Positions 12,589 through 26,926 are shown, counted from the first letter of the stretch. The stretch: DNA of 64,000 nt from Rhabditophanes sp. KR3021 (GCA_963281155.1 CAUJLY010000006.1:8618001-8682000); one strand, 5' to 3'. Numbers and translations: made by a program. The notes: a model not told the origin generated them from the letters alone.

Positions 12589-14363
12589 TTAATTTATAGA
12601 GGAGAAACATTTAATTATATCAAAAAATACATATCCTTTAGACAAATTTAATTATATTACCAACAATAGGCAGGTTTCAGCGCAACTTAATCTCTCATTT
12701 AAAAAAGACTACTGGAGTCTCTACTTTTTATCTTAACAGTCAATAATAAGAACATTGGTAGACATTGTGTTAAAAATTATGTTCATGAATATTACTAATA
12801 TCAAGAAAAGACCATCTGTACCCGTGTTTTATTGAACCAAACTTTAATTAATTAAACAAAAACGACACACAATCAACCTTCAAATTTTCGTTCCAAGTTG
12901 AGACAACTTTTAAATATAAATATACCTATATAAAAGAGAATATAATATTAATAGAATATTCAAATCCCCGTTACCCCACAATATATCTGTTCTTTGATTG
13001 GAAATTCATTTTTGCTCAAAATGTTATGTACATAAAATATTTGTGTCGATTGAGAATAATTGTAATTATGATAGGTTTATTTTTTTGTCTTCAATAATTT
13101 CTAGCACATCAAGGAAGTAAATGGCACAGAATAATCACGCCACATAAATTTTTCTTTCAATTAACGCTTTGTTCCTATATATTTATATATCTCAATAAAT
13201 ATTATCTAAAATAATTATTAGATGCCACTGCAATTAACCGGAGATTTAAAATAGGAACTTTAAAAATAAAGTTTTACGCGGAAAAAGTTATATTTTCATG
13301 GAAATTAGATGTTGTACAAAAATTAATACTTTTGAAAACAAGTATATCATTATCATAATTAGCAAAAAATCTTTACATGCTCGGTTGTTGTTTACAAAGT
13401 ATACACATAATTAATTTGCATAAATTGATAATTAAGTTATTCAAACAAACAAATTTTAAATCATAAGTTATAGTATTTTGATCAGACAATTAACGCGAGA
13501 TATAATTGTATCAAACTAGTAATTTCTTAGAAAACATAATTGTTGTAACAAATTAGTAATTTCCTGGAAAATATGAAGAATTTATTTATTAATGTTTATT
13601 TTAAGTTTTCTTAACTAATTGCACCAATTCTCGGGAACTTAAACTTGCTGATTTCAGATATTAATTTCATTATCATACATTACGTCCAATTCTGATTCCA
13701 GTCACAAGAAACATCAGAACGTTTACATAAAACATGTGAAACAGATGTTCTTAGTTTAACTCGTGATTCAATTATTCTTAACCAGTGAACTTCAAAAAGT
13801 GGAACAAACTTAGACAAACTTCCTCGGTACTGGCCAACTACTCTTCACGCTTTTTAAACTATAGATTAACATATCTATCTTGAACATTCCTTCCCATTCA
13901 TCACTATAACCGAAGATATAACTTTGAGTACACGAAGAAGATTTATTTATTTTTAGTTTAACAAGCAATAAAACATAAAGAATGATGTGAAAGAGACTAT
14001 TAAGAAGACTAAATAAAAAAGTTATATCCAAATTATCAAAGAAGCAAGCATACAAAGAATATTTAAAAAACCATTTATCTAGTCTCACCAAACATTCCCA
14101 GAGTATGCCACTTTGGCAAAGAGAGATATTTATTCAAAAAATGTTTGTAATTTTCTAAGAGGTTAAAATTGAATTCTTAACAGATAAAAGTGCCACCAAG
14201 GATGGATGCTGATTAATGTTTCGACATGTGTGGTTCTTTTGAATAATTTCAAAGATGAAAATGTTTCTTTGAACGGCTAATGATGTTTTTGCGGATAAGA
14301 TGAAATAATTGTAAAAGGGCTTTCTATGAAGTTTTTTATAAAAAAAGTGATTGAGTGTGTCCA
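12589..14363. other. Intergenic, AT-rich, no gene seen
   Basis: This lies between the 3' ends of the convergent peroxidase and TGF-beta genes. Several open frames occur on the minus strand (around 13810-14379), but they show no domain, no consistent splice structure and AT-biased residues. The part next to 14363 is probably the 3' UTR of the TGF-beta gene. Confidence 0.6.
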
Positions 14364-15573
14364 TTAATAACATCCACACTTTTCGACTACCATGTTTGGA
14401 AGTATCCGTTTGGCGATGACGTTATTTTCGGTAAAATATATAATCTCCAAGTTGGTATATTCCACTGGATGACAACAAGAAACATAGTTAAATGGCTTGG
14501 TAGCAGACTTTTGGATAAGAGAAGTGTGAACGTTGCGGGGCTAAAAGCTTAATGAATTTGAATAAGAAAATAAAAACTTACTATAGCATTTTCACATGAA
14601 CCAGTACAAGCTCTGGCAGTAAAAATCTTTGGGGACAAAACAAATTTCCATCCTAGTTCTTCAAAGCTGATACGCAGGTTATCTACACAACACTTGTCTT
14701 TTGATCCCATGGAAGTACACGTATCTTCATCGACAGCTCTTCTTGAACGAATTGGTGGCATGCTGGCGGCAGAAACTTCAAGAAACATTTGAGATCCCAT
14801 CTTTTGAGTTTTTCTGGCATCATTTTCGTGTAGGACAAGCCCATTAATTTCCGAACGATTGTTCAAATCAGTTGTTTTGACATAAATCCCAATGCTCTTA
14901 TTCTTGTATGAGAGAATGTTTGATGAAAATTCATTATCAAGTACAATCCATGTTTTTTCATTTGCATTTGAATTTTCAATCATAACTACAGCTTCACCGA
15001 TTCGTTTGATTATATCTCCACTCTTTTCTCTAATGAAAACATCAACACCTACTGGTCCAGCTAATGTTTTTAGGTTAAAATTTTGATTGATGACGAATCC
15101 AAAACGAACTTCTCCGGGATACATTGGCATCATATGATGAAGAAAGAAGACTGTAGTCAATTCGTTGTTGAAATCATTTGCATTTGGAACTCGCCCAAGA
15201 GTGAGAAGTGTAACAACGGGTACGGATTCAGCATTTATTGGAATTGGAACTATTCCATGAGCATTGTCAATACGTTTGACTGCGTCTTCCAAAGCTTCTC
15301 CTTCGATTTTGATACCAGGCAAGAATGGATCAGACATGTTGATTTGATGAGTTGGAAGATTGCCCAGATCTAAAGCTTCCTTGAGATATCCGAGAAACTT
15401 GTCAATTCTCATTTTATTCAACTTCTCGGGGTGTATTGCACAATTAGGGCATTCCTCGGCTTTTGATGCAGGAGCATAAGTGAAACAAATCAACTATAAG
15501 CATTTTATCAGCAGGACCTCAAGTCTAAAAAACTTACACTTACAGTAGCTAACAAAAGAAACTTGACATCCAT
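14364..15573 (-). CDS. TGF-beta superfamily ligand, activin/DAF-7-like
   Basis: Three exons on the minus strand: 15573-15544, 15493-14582, 14540-14364, with introns of 50 and 41 bp, giving 372 residues. A signal peptide (MDVKFLLLATLICFTYA) precedes a propeptide of about 260 residues. A furin-type site RSRR then releases a mature domain starting AVDEDTC. The cysteine-knot pattern is complete: C...KCC, ACTGSC, SCCHPVEY, and the end VVEKCGCY. The extra N-terminal cysteine pair and CCHPxEY resemble DAF-7/activin/myostatin ligands rather than BMPs. DAF-7 signals environmental state in dauer or infective-larva decisions; the orthology is inferred. The start is supported by a strong acceptor (TTTTTCAG) seven bases upstream of the ATG, suggesting SL trans-splicing. 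Confidence 0.93.
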
Positions 15574-16312
15574 GGCGAGACTGAAAAAGAGACAGATTAT
15601 ATGTTTGGAAAGGATAAAGTGAAAAGTTTTGTTGTTCCCGTCTATTAAATAGCCCTTTCAGAGGAGGGATTCAAAAAAATGTTCCGTCTTAATTGCATTT
15701 TATGTCATTTTCGGAAAGACTGAGCTAGACAGGCATAACTAATTGCGTATGTCGGGGCAAAAATCTCCTTATGACTCAACTCTCTCAATCAAAAAGAGCT
15801 TTTTCCTTGGCTTTTTGCAACGCCCGTTTTAATAATTTATATTTATGAACTTTACATACAAACACCAAAACAAAAAGTATTAGTGAGTAAAGCCGATTTT
15901 TTTTGAAAAATTATAATAATAACAGTGATTAAAACGAAAATGTATATTTTTATTTCTGTCGCCTTAATAAATGACATTAAAATTATGATTCGATAGTACT
16001 TAGCAATACCATTTAAATGTGCCGTTTTCTAATGAGTATAATCGGCATAAACTTAAAAAATAAATATGGACAACAAGTATTACAAATTAAATATGGTTTG
16101 GAGGCTGATAAATATAAGTTATTTTTTGCTGGATTATATATACGTTGTGCCAGTAGTTGTCGTTTTCTTGGAAATGAATGGGAGATCAAACAAAAATGCG
16201 TTAGCTATGTTGTTTTGTGTAATAAACTTTAAATACTTTGATTTTGAGTTTGAGAGTTGTATTACTTTTTCGAATGCAGTTGTGTTTAAATGAAACAAAA
16301 AAATGAGAGAGA
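15574..16312. other. Upstream region of the TGF-beta gene, no other gene
   Basis: On the minus strand, a pyrimidine-rich acceptor (TCTCTTTTTCAG) ends seven bases before the TGF-beta start. A TATTTAATA-like TATA element lies further upstream near 15643-15653. Beyond that I see no coding exon. The plus-strand open frames near 16017-16293 are AT-rich and unsupported. Confidence 0.45.
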
Positions 16313-17091
16313 TTAAAATTGAGTTGTGCCTTCAATGTATTCGTTAGACCCATTATAATTACATCCATATAAATCTTCAAAATGCCTTCTAGCGTTATCG
16401 CGTTCCAATTCAAAAGCACTCTTTGCCAAGAAGTAAACGTGGCACCGGCATAAAGCATAAAGGAAAACAAAAACCGCACAAAAGTAAAGAAACATTGGAA
16501 TGATAATATTCAAAATTTGGAACGAATCTTTGCAGGGTAACCACCAGGCATTAACAGCCTCGGCATCGGCAATAATTTTTAATAAACTGTAAATATCAGC
16601 CAATGTTCCTATCATTATTTGGGTTACACCCACGGGTATTAAAAAGTAAGGATTTTGTTTCCACAATGAATAATACATCAAGACTACAGATGGTAATTGA
16701 AGAACTCTCATAGCTATGACTAGGATAATGGTCCATGAGTGGCGTCCATTGCCAAATTCCTTCTGATTAATTAACCATAATACGCCGATCGTAATTTGAT
16801 GGAAAAGTAATGTTCCGCAAACAAAGAGACCTATCTTGGCGTGAATTAAGTTAAAACAACAACGATGCTGGCGAGAGTCAAAGACCCTGTTTGGTACTTT
16901 TGCCTTGTAATTTTCCTAAAGAATAATTTATTAAAAGCTTAGTTATTGACACGTACGTTATCAAATTTATCTTCTTCGTTTTTTTCCAGATTTTCCACGT
17001 TTAAAGGAGTGCATTGTTTATTGTTGAGGCTTGAAGACAGGTCACCCAGGCCATCAAACTTTCTCAAACTACCTCCAAACTGAGACTCCAT
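16313..17091 (-). CDS. Four-pass membrane protein of unknown function
   Basis: Two exons, 17091-16957 and 16915-16313, with a 41-bp intron, encode 245 residues. The N-terminal 75 residues are polar (MESQFGGSLRKFDGLGD), so there is no signal peptide and the N-terminus is probably cytosolic. Four hydrophobic segments follow: around IGLFVCGTLLFHQITIGVLW; SWTIILVIAMRVLQLPSVVL; FLIPVGVTQIMIGTLADIYS; and ILNIIIPMFLYFCAVFVFLY. A charged tail containing FELERDNARRHFEDLYG comes after. The layout resembles small nematode-restricted four-transmembrane families, but I do not recognise a named domain with confidence. An acceptor (ATTTTAG) lies 12 bases before the ATG, consistent with trans-splicing. The exon join is supported by continuous topology across it. 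Confidence 0.85.
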
Positions 17092-20000
17092 AACGCTCCT
17101 TCTCTAAAATTAAAATATAAAGTTAGCAAGAAAGGACAAAAGTTATGTAGATATAGTCTGAACGTCTTTTCTTTTATTAAAATATGTCTATACAAGAGGA
17201 CAACACATCTACACTTATTTAATGACCAAATAATTCAAGTCAAAGGAAACAAAAAATGGAATGGTATTATCAACTCTTTTTAAACTATTTTTGGGTTTAA
17301 AAAAGATGGCAGATGTAATGGGATGTGTGTTAATTAATTTATACAGCTAAATCATCTACAAGAACTTAGGAGATATAGGTGGAAGAGTAATGCATAATTT
17401 GAAGAGGGATATATGTACATATTTGTTAAAACTAAAAAAATACTGTTAAGCCAATAGTGCAAATATTTTTGACAACGAAATATAAAGGCAAATAGTTGTT
17501 AAATTTAAAGATTTTACCATAAATATTAATTTTACATTTTGCTATTAATGATATCTTTTTTACAAACGAAATAGGAGAGATTGAATGTGATTGTCGGTGT
17601 AGATTCAATGAAATAAATGCCAAATTAACAAATGTATTATTAAATGTATGTTATGTGCTATCGATCAACTTACACAAAACACTGAACAATAGCAAAAAAG
17701 TAAACTCCTTTTGATGATAAAAATGACAGATTTATTAACTCATCAAAAAAGCACAGTTGTCTGTGGGAAAGAAGGTAATTTATTAAAATAAAAGATAAGT
17801 ATGTACTTGTGTCGTTTTTTAAAAATTTAAAAAAGTAACGGACAAATAAAGTATAAATGAACAAAAAATAAGTAAAAGTTTAAATGTTTTCGTTTTTAAA
17901 TATGAAAAAGCTCGTCATTTGTTTGGTTTTCAGAAGAACGGAAGAACATTAATTTTTGGTCTATTCTAGCTGCTGGTGTATCAACGTGACCTTAACTTCT
18001 TCCTCCTTCATATTCATTTTAATATGATTGTGTTAATGAAGAAAGCAAAGCTTTTTTTGAACTCAAAAGTAAGTGTTTATATGCTTTTTTAATTATTTAA
18101 TAACACACATACACAAATAAATAAAAATACTCGAATATTATAATATCCATCACTCATAACTATTGCAAACATTCTGCAGGTAAAAACGAAAGATCAGACG
18201 ATATCTTTGATGTAACTTTTTATTTATTGTTACATTTAAGAACATTTTTTAACTTTACAACGTAGGATAATCTTCAGTCAGGATAATTTACCTTATTACT
18301 TTGCTATTATAAACCATTCTTCTTTTGTCTTAATACATATATCTTGTTCATTTGTTTTTGAAAGATCAGAGTGGTTGTTTAAGTGTATGAAAGTATTGGT
18401 AAATCAAATGTATATAAATTTGATTGAGATTTTTGACAACAAATTAAAATAAATAATCAAAATGCATAAATAAACAACTTCCACACACACCACCCTAAAT
18501 TCAAAATTTGAAAAGAAGACATATGAAGATGAATATACTTTGTGTGGGTTTGTGTATGTTGTCAAAAGTGTGTTTGTCCAAGAAATATTACAATTTAAAA
18601 ATCCAGTTTAAAAAAAGCAGAACAAGCAAAGAAACAAAACTAAGAATATTTTTTTATATATATTTAGATATTTAATGGCAAAAATATTTGTGTGTGTCTT
18701 TTTTATAAATTGCAGTGCTTACTCTGCTTAACCTTTATCATCATTTACTACATAGAGTAGACTCAATAATTCCTGTGGCGAAAAGTTTCGACTAAAATAT
18801 ATACTTTTCTTTCGTGTGATAAATGTATATTTGGCTAAACTTATGAAGATATATGTGTATATGGTGTTTCCAAATTTAATGTAATGGCAAAAGCAAGACA
18901 TATATGTGCTAATGACAAACTAAATTAGCTTCTTTTAAAAATATAATTAGTCTTTGTGTAATTAAAAGCTTTGAAAATGGATAGATACCACACGCATTAT
19001 TTTTAATGGGCGATTGTATGTGTATTCGAAAAAATAATTAATTATTAATAAATAACTGAGTATACGTCTAACAAACAGGATAATCCCTTTGTAATACAAA
19101 AAACTATACACTAACGCTATTTATTGTTCTTTGTATTTGATGGAATATATTTAAATTTAGTATATCGAGTCAATAATAAAATATAACCAAATTTTTAATA
19201 ATAATAGATAATATTACACTCCGTCTTCACCTCATAAAAGAGTATTTGATATATTTATATAAATTTAAAATAGAAAAGCAAAATTAAAGATATACATATT
19301 TATATCCAAAGATATTGTTATTTTAATTTATATGATTATCAAGTGCATATTAAGGTTTGTGTTAATCTACTTTAATAATATTTATTCACACGATGTATAT
19401 TTATTTACTTATCAAGGTAATTTTTCGATTTTGAAATAATTATGTTACCACAGGATGAAGAATTTTGATTTTATTTAAGATAATTGCAAATTTTATTTAA
19501 ATATAAAAGGTAGTAAATTAAGCAGTGCGTTTTCCAGGCAAATAATAATTAGATTATAAGTTCTTTTTTGTGGATATAATTAACTAAATTGCATTAAATA
19601 CTAATAGCAATAACGTTGTAATGATTAAATTTCCGTTTCTTTAATTGAGATTAAATGATTGCATATTTTTTGATTGGAGGATCTAATAATTGCTTAAATA
19701 TATAGTAGAAATAAATATATTCTTTTCCGATTAATAAATGCAAATGCCACTCAAATTGCTGAATGATTTTTCAGTAAAAAAGTTCTGATATCTTTAAATA
19801 TAGATTTGTTGTAAATCTAACTGAGATAATCCCATGAGTCTTCTAAATTACTCATTATATTAGAACTGTTGCGTTATTATTAAACCCTACCTATTTTAAA
19901 TAAATCCAATAATATTAGATTTTTTAGTGACGAGTAATGCAGGTTGGTAATATTAAATTTAATTAGGTAATCACTTAAATAAATGCTATATTTTGCTGTT

Positions 20001-21730
20001 TATTCTGAAATATTTATAATGTGGTTATTTATGAATAGGTAAATAAAACCCACCAGTTTATTTTGATTGAATGATGGAACATTTATTAATGAATCCTTAA
20101 ATTATGCATAACAATTTTCCTTAATATTTTGGAAGTTGAATGGAAATTATTTTATTGCTGCTTATTGACGACAATAATTAACAATCAAAAAAGAGTTGTT
20201 AGGATCTAATGTTGCGTATAATTTAAAATTGATTTGTAATATGCTTTTAAGGTGTGTGCATTTGATAGTTTGTTGTTTGTGTAAAATGAGAAAGTAATGC
20301 TTTTGATTTTAAATTATCTCGAAAATCTTGTGTATTTTATTGAACGAGTTTTATCTTAAGATATTAATGCCACTTTAAGCATGTTTGGCTGAAATAATTG
20401 TTTTTTTAAGGACAAAGATTATTTATTTCAAATTTGGATGCTTCTGAATCTATAGGTAGCAATTTAAAATTGATTGCTACATACAACATGCTATGATTGA
20501 TTAGACTCTAAACGCTGCTTGTAATATTCATATTATGCATTTATTAAATACTTGATCTGTTCATTTTCAGACGAATACTTTTGTGTAGTACAATCATTGT
20601 GTTATTTATAGTTTTTAATAAGTCCTTGTTTTACTATTTTTGATAAAACTTAATGTATCTTATAGTTAATTAAAGTACTAATCCTGTGTTTTGAAATCTG
20701 ACGTGCGATAACTTTCATTATTGAATAAATATTGATACTGGTTCATATCCAAGTATGCAGACAATTTATCAAATAAGGTATGTTGAAATTCGAAAGAGAT
20801 TGGGGTTTCATTTGACAATCCTACTATGGCAATAAATAAACATGGACATTATTGTTTTGATGCTTTAGAGAATCTATGAAGGTAAGTATAGTGATGACGA
20901 CATTAACATGTAGAATTGAAAAACGAATTCAAAGTTATAATTTGGTTTACTTATATACTTTTAAAAAGAGTCTTCAAGCTATATAACGATTTCTTTTCAT
21001 GTATCAGAATATAAAGTAAATTATTCAGTACGCTATGTACACCATTTTCATTTACTCAAATCAAAGAGTTATTTGAGATGTCCTTACTTTTAATTATTCC
21101 CAAGGACTCAAACTAAAGCCTACTTGGTTTGATTTAATGGGATCAAAGTTATATAAGTCTTAGAAGGTTAATTGAGCACATGCATCCCTCTGTAAATAAA
21201 ATGTATATTTGTAATAAATGCCTTGTAGCAAAATTCTTAAGGCTTCATTTATAATTTACCAAACAATTAAAAATTTATTAAATAAGTACAAAATAAAATA
21301 TTAAAAAATGAATCGTCTTAATATGAATTATATTACAAAGTAATTCAAGCATTGACTGTTTGTTTTGATAAATTTTGTAATTGGCAAGCAATTCAAATTT
21401 GATAGCTACAGATATATGATATGAAAGCTGGAAACAGCATAGTTTCATTAAACAAAAAATATAATGTGAGATTAAATGTATGAAAGTGTTAAATTGAGTT
21501 ATTTGACTAGAAAGATAACAAGTTCTGTAAATCAGTTATACAAGATTGGTTGTTTTTTAACTGCTCGCGAGTTTCTTGCAAATTTGAATTCATTTGCCAT
21601 CTGTTGCTCATATCACAGAAAGTATTTTTCGGTATTTTAATTAATAATAAAAGAATTTGTTAATTAAAAATGGACATTTTTTACCCGTTGGCGAGATAAA
21701 AAATATTTAATACAAGTTGTTAAAGGATTG
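17092..21730. other. 4.6-kb AT-rich gene-poor stretch
   Basis: No domain-bearing exon was found on either strand. A short less AT-rich spot near 17970-18025 can be read on the minus strand as an 18-codon frame starting MNMKEEEVKVTLI and ending in TAG. It has no matching splice partner, so I do not call a gene. The remainder is very AT-rich with frequent homopolymers and stops. Confidence 0.55.
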
Positions 21731-23273
21731 TTAAGCAGTGTGTGGCTGAGTGTCAACATTTGACCCAATATTTGTGTCAATTAAAGGAGTTGCATCTCCG
21801 GTCGAGTGGTGTCTTTGTATAACTGCATGTTTGCCATTTCTGGTGTCAAGGATTAATTTATGATAATTGGGATACAATACATCTTCACTTCCATTTGTGA
21901 AACTGTGCGAAATTGTTAAGGACTCGGTAGCACTCAGTGAGTGGGAGGGATAAGTTGAAGAAGTAACCATTGCTTCAGTGAAATCAACTTGAGAATATGA
22001 CAATGGGTCTCCTTTTTTAAAGCGCATCTTCTTTGCTTCTTTGCAATTTACTCTAATGGCCGCAGGCTGGCAATCTGTTATAACACGTACTCGATGGTTT
22101 GAAGGTCTTTTGGTGTTGCTAAAGCATCTTTTGAAGAGAGGAATAACATGGATAAACTCTCTTCTAAATGATTCATTCATCCAGGCATAAACAATTGGAT
22201 TCCAACATGTGGCTGTCATACTAATTAAATGTGAGGTAATGTATAGTGGTGGAAAATATTTTTTAATTAGGTAGTCTAATCCTAGATCCCTGATCATGTT
22301 CAACAAATTAAATGGAAACCAACATGCTCCAAACACAGCAACCATAATTACCAACATTCTTAGCAAATGTTTTTTGCGTTGTGTTTCAATTTCTGATTCC
22401 CTAGCAGTTACAAGACTTCTCCTATTATTCAAAAAACGCCAAATTTGAATGTAAGAGTAGGCAATTATGAGTAATGGGACAATAAATTGTAAAACCATTA
22501 CTATAAGACCATATGCACTTTTCAAATCATTCATGGTCCACGTTTCCAAACATAACCAGAAATCACATGGTTTTTGAACGTAATGTAATCTCATGTGTAC
22601 AGCATATGGCATGACTAGCAACAGTGAAAATGCCCAAATGACCGTTATAATGCCTACACATACCTAAAAAATGTCCAATTTCAAATTAAACAAAAAAGAA
22701 TATAAACTTACATGCATTGAAATATGATCCGTAGCATTAACTTTGACCGTTCCGTGGTGGCATATGACAAAGTATCTGTCCAAGGCAATTGCTGTCAGTG
22801 TAAGGGTCGAGATAAAGATGCTAGTTCCTTGAAAAAGAGGTAAACCATAACACAGCCATCCACCCCAAATCCAATGTCCCATAAATGTGTACAAAGGAGT
22901 TAGCCACAAGGAAGTAAAATTAACCAAAAGATCCGAAATCGCCAAATTTGTAATGAAGATATTTGTTACCGTCTGCATGGACTTTTTTGTCATCACCACA
23001 TAAACGACTAGTGTATTTCCAGTAACAGCAACAACAAATATTATGAAATAAAGCATCAAATATATTACACGAACTTGAAATATGTGTGCGAAACCCTGTA
23101 ATATGTGTTTGATTAAATTGCTAAAACAAAGGAAAACTTACTTTAGGAAATCCTTCACAAACTAAATTTCCATCAACAACACTAATATTAGAAGTGTACA
23201 TGCCAGGAGTCAACTCCATCAACAGCTCTTCCTCTTCAGCTCCTAATAAATCAACATTTTGAATCATATCCAT
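21731..23273 (-). CDS. Rhodopsin-class neuropeptide receptor (NPY/FLP-receptor type GPCR)
   Basis: Three exons, 23273-23142, 23095-22712 and 22663-21731, give 482 residues. The extracellular N-terminus carries an NxS site (TSNISVV). Seven transmembrane segments follow. Visible class A signatures are GNTLVVYVV (TM1), NLAISDLLVN (TM2), the TM3 end LDRYFVICH, a disulphide-type Cys in ECL2 (PCDFWLCLETW), ACWFPFNLLN (TM6), and WNPIVYAWMNESFRREF (TM7, NPxxY). NESFR after TM7 and the overall pattern fit the nematode NPR receptors related to the NPY receptor, which mostly bind FMRFamide-like peptides. The ligand cannot be told from sequence. The 130-residue cytoplasmic tail is rich in Ser and Thr (about residues 400-480), typical of regulated receptors. 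Confidence 0.93.
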
Positions 23274-26200
23274 GATTATTGTTTCTTTAAAAATATTATT
23301 TTGCCCAAATAAGAATGCACTCTTTTATATGTACGTTTGTATTGTTATAAAATTTGAATCTTTGCGCTTCTGCTAAGTGTCATTAGTAATTCTAAAAAGG
23401 GAGGATGTTTGATTAGTAGTTTGTTGGGAGAGAGATAATTTAATTTAAACTGGAATAGTGTATTGAATATTGCAAGGGTAGAAACGTGCGTGTCTTTAAA
23501 TTGGTGGTAGATATCATTTTTTGGAAGATTACTAATCGGTGTATGTTTTGGTAAAATGATTTGGCCAAAAATAAATTGGTATATAAAAATGATTATTACA
23601 CCCAAATTATAACAATAAGTTTTGTTTGTGGTCTCACAATTTTGAAAGGAATTGTATTATTCAAGAGGGTAACAGCAAATTATCTAAGAGGGCGCGAGAA
23701 AGTAAGTGAGAGGTTATATGAAGGATAAAAGTTGATTTTGTTGAGTTGTGTATATAAATTCTTTGTGTTAAAGCTACTAATCAAGCAACTATTATACACA
23801 GATATTATAATATATATGCAAACACGACAACATTTTTTCTGATTTGAGCAAACGAGATAAATCACAATCTTCGAGGTAGATATACGCATATGTGTTAACT
23901 TAATCAAAAGGTATCACTTTTGTTGTAATGGAAAATAACACAATGATATGGAAAGACGCGATGTGAAAGTTTTTGAATATTCTAAACTTACACCCAAACT
24001 TCTGCCCTAAAAAGGATTGTTGAGTGTAAAGGAAGCCACAAAACATTATCTAGATAATGAATTTGTGATATGTACTCATAGATAGAAGCTGAGTCTTTAG
24101 AACAATAGTTAAATAAATAATGCCCGCAATTGCGAGGAAGTGTTTAAGAACATTTGGAGATAAATATGTATTGTGAACTTTAAATGATGATAAGAGAAAG
24201 CTAACTAAAATAATCAGTATAGTCCAAAAGTGTCAAAGAAACTACTATAGGAGCGTGGAACAATTTTATATATTACTAGAAAGAAGTTGCCACACTCGCA
24301 AAACCTTTTATTACCATGTTGAAAATCATTTTACTATTTGTTTAGACGCCATCAGTAAGTCATTTAACCATAAGGCAATTCTATAAGCTTGCTCATAAAA
24401 AAGCGAATACTTCGTTAAAAGGATTTCTAATAATATATATCAATATTATACAATCAGAGGGATGTTAATTAAAATATTTATTGTCTTTAAAGGCATTAAA
24501 TAACGACACCTAAAAAACAATCTGATTCTTTTGACTAAGTTCATCTTTTTTTAATTTTGGTTTTATGAAGAGAAGGCAAATAAGTACATAAAATATGGTA
24601 TGATTTAATTTATGAGAATTTAATGTGTCTTTTAATAGTTTAATAATCCAAAGGGCATTGCAAAAAATCTAGTAAATTGTCTCTAAAATAGCCTTACTTT
24701 TTGCGAGTGACCAAAGTACGCAGTATGTTATATCAAAAACATATGTGAAAAGCTGAAAAGGCAAAGGTTTTATATCTCGAGTATTCTAAATTGTATCAAA
24801 TGTATATGATATATGGTTAAGAGGTGATGTATACTAGGGGACATTTCAATTTATTAAAAGAAGTCTTCTACTGGACAAACCAGAAACAGAGACCAATGTT
24901 TTACAACAGTTAGACATTGCATATAAAGTTTCGATGCTCTTCCAGACACTTAACTTATTCTATTAAACTTTTACTAAATACATTAAATACATATGAAGGA
25001 ACAATTATTTAATTTAAAAAATCACTCAACTATTTTTCCTTGAAATGTTACATTTTGAGGGATGTAATATACCAGTACCATTTATGTACCTAAACAAATA
25101 TAATGAATATCACAAATATAAGGCCTGATTTTGGTAATGTAAATAAAAGTGTGTTCATAAAAAATGAAATACTTTTATAATTGAGTTCCAGTATTTTTAC
25201 GAAAGTGGTCTTTGTTATTCGTAGTAGCCTGTTGTTTCTGATAAAAAAATCTTTTTGTGTAAATAGGGGAGACATCTACTTTGGTTAATGCAAAGGTACT
25301 CGGTCTTGACCAAAATTCAATATCAATTTGAAAGCGGAAGTTTTATTTTTTATTTTGTTGAGATTGATATAAATAATAATATATAAAGCTTAACAAAGAA
25401 AATACCTCATTTTGGTTGTGTATGTGAGGAAAGATAAATTTATATGGTGACACCCACGGTTCAATGAAAGAATATTTAATTGTGAGAACATTATGTTGGA
25501 ATATATAGGGACTATGATTTTTTGTTACGATTTTGTAAAATATAGAAACTAAAAAACGTAGTTATAAGTACCCTAAACCGCCATTTGAAAAACTTATTAA
25601 AATAAAGAATCACAGATTGACATATTGATAAAAGGTAAATAAGAAATGGCTTCAATGAAGCATAAGATCATTTTAAAAGAAAATTAATTCTTTTGCCACA
25701 TTCCTCATAAATACTTGTCTTTCCCCAAAACTAAATAACAAACTAATCGTGTGGATATAAAATTATTTAAATAGAAAAAAACATTTTAAGATAAGGCAGT
25801 GATGATGGAGCGAAGATCTTGATAAAACTGGCAGTTTAAATATAAACAATGATTGATAAAATATTATGACTTAACAAACGGCTCTTTTTTGTTAAAATCT
25901 TTTTGTTGCCAATCAAATAACAATGTCATATTTTTATGCTTTTAATAACAAAATTGACATTAAAGTTTGAAGATTTAAAACACACAGATACCATACAAAC
26001 ATGTAGAAAGATGTAGAAAGATGTTTATTTCGATGATGGCTAAATGAAGGCAATAAGGATTGAATTGTTGGATATATATACATTATTACATAATAGTAAA
26101 AGGCGTCCACGAGATTGTCAACACCATTGAAACAGTAGACTATAGATGACCTAAAGTTAAAATAAAACAAGGACAATACATAATGTGGTTAGTTCGTCAA

Positions 26201-26890
26201 TTACAGAGTATGCATACCAAATAGTCATTACCTCAAAAACATAAAGTATCACCTGCACTTTGATAGATGACTTTTTTCTCCTTTGATTGGAGCTAAACAA
26301 AAATAATCGTGGTAGCATAACAATCATTTTTACCGGTCATGCAGCAGGCAAGCATAAGTGAAGAAGTGTAATTTTGTTAAATTAACAATTAACCAAAGTA
26401 CCATTGCTTTAACAATTTTGGCCTCTTTTTGTTTCATCCCAAATAAACTAATAATATCAACATGATATGAGGACACGACTCAAAACACAAATGTAAAAAG
26501 AATAAAGTTGAGTATGAAAAGGTTTATAATTGTTATGAATGAAAGAATTTTTAATAATGGCGGGGATATCGAATGAGGGTGGATAGGAATGATACATTAT
26601 AATTGCTTAAATATCTATTAAGAATTATGATATCAGAAAATAATCTCTAAATTCAATAAAGGAATGTCAATGTGATCCATTTGTCACCGATCCTTCAAAG
26701 GTACATTTAAAGTTGATTAAAGAGACAATAAAATGCTATCAAAAGGTACTTTTTGATTGGAAGATACTCTTTCCTATATGGGCTTGATTTTTATCTTTTT
26801 TGGAAAATAATTATGGAGTATGATACCATTCACTTACAAGCTCCAAATTAAAGTCAAGTCAATAGTAGTTTCAAACTGATTAGTAATTAA

Positions 26891-26926
26891 TATGATGTTT
26901 TATATGATGTTTTATATGATGTTTAT
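26891..26926. repeat. 12-bp tandem repeat, three copies
   Basis: The unit TATGATGTTTTA is repeated head to tail three times, with the last copy differing at the final base. It is a simple microsatellite-like array in non-coding DNA. Confidence 0.9.

Noticed and set aside
13810..14379. Minus-strand open frames below the TGF-beta stop
   Set aside because: They follow the complete cysteine-knot end, are AT-biased, and are best read as 3' UTR or intergenic.
17970..18025. 18-codon minus-strand frame MNMKEEEVKVTLI
   Set aside because: Too short, with no splice partner or conservation evidence available.
26001..26926. Short tandem repeats considered as a CRISPR-like or satellite array
   Set aside because: Only two to three copies of 10-12 bp with no spacers; simple slippage repeats.
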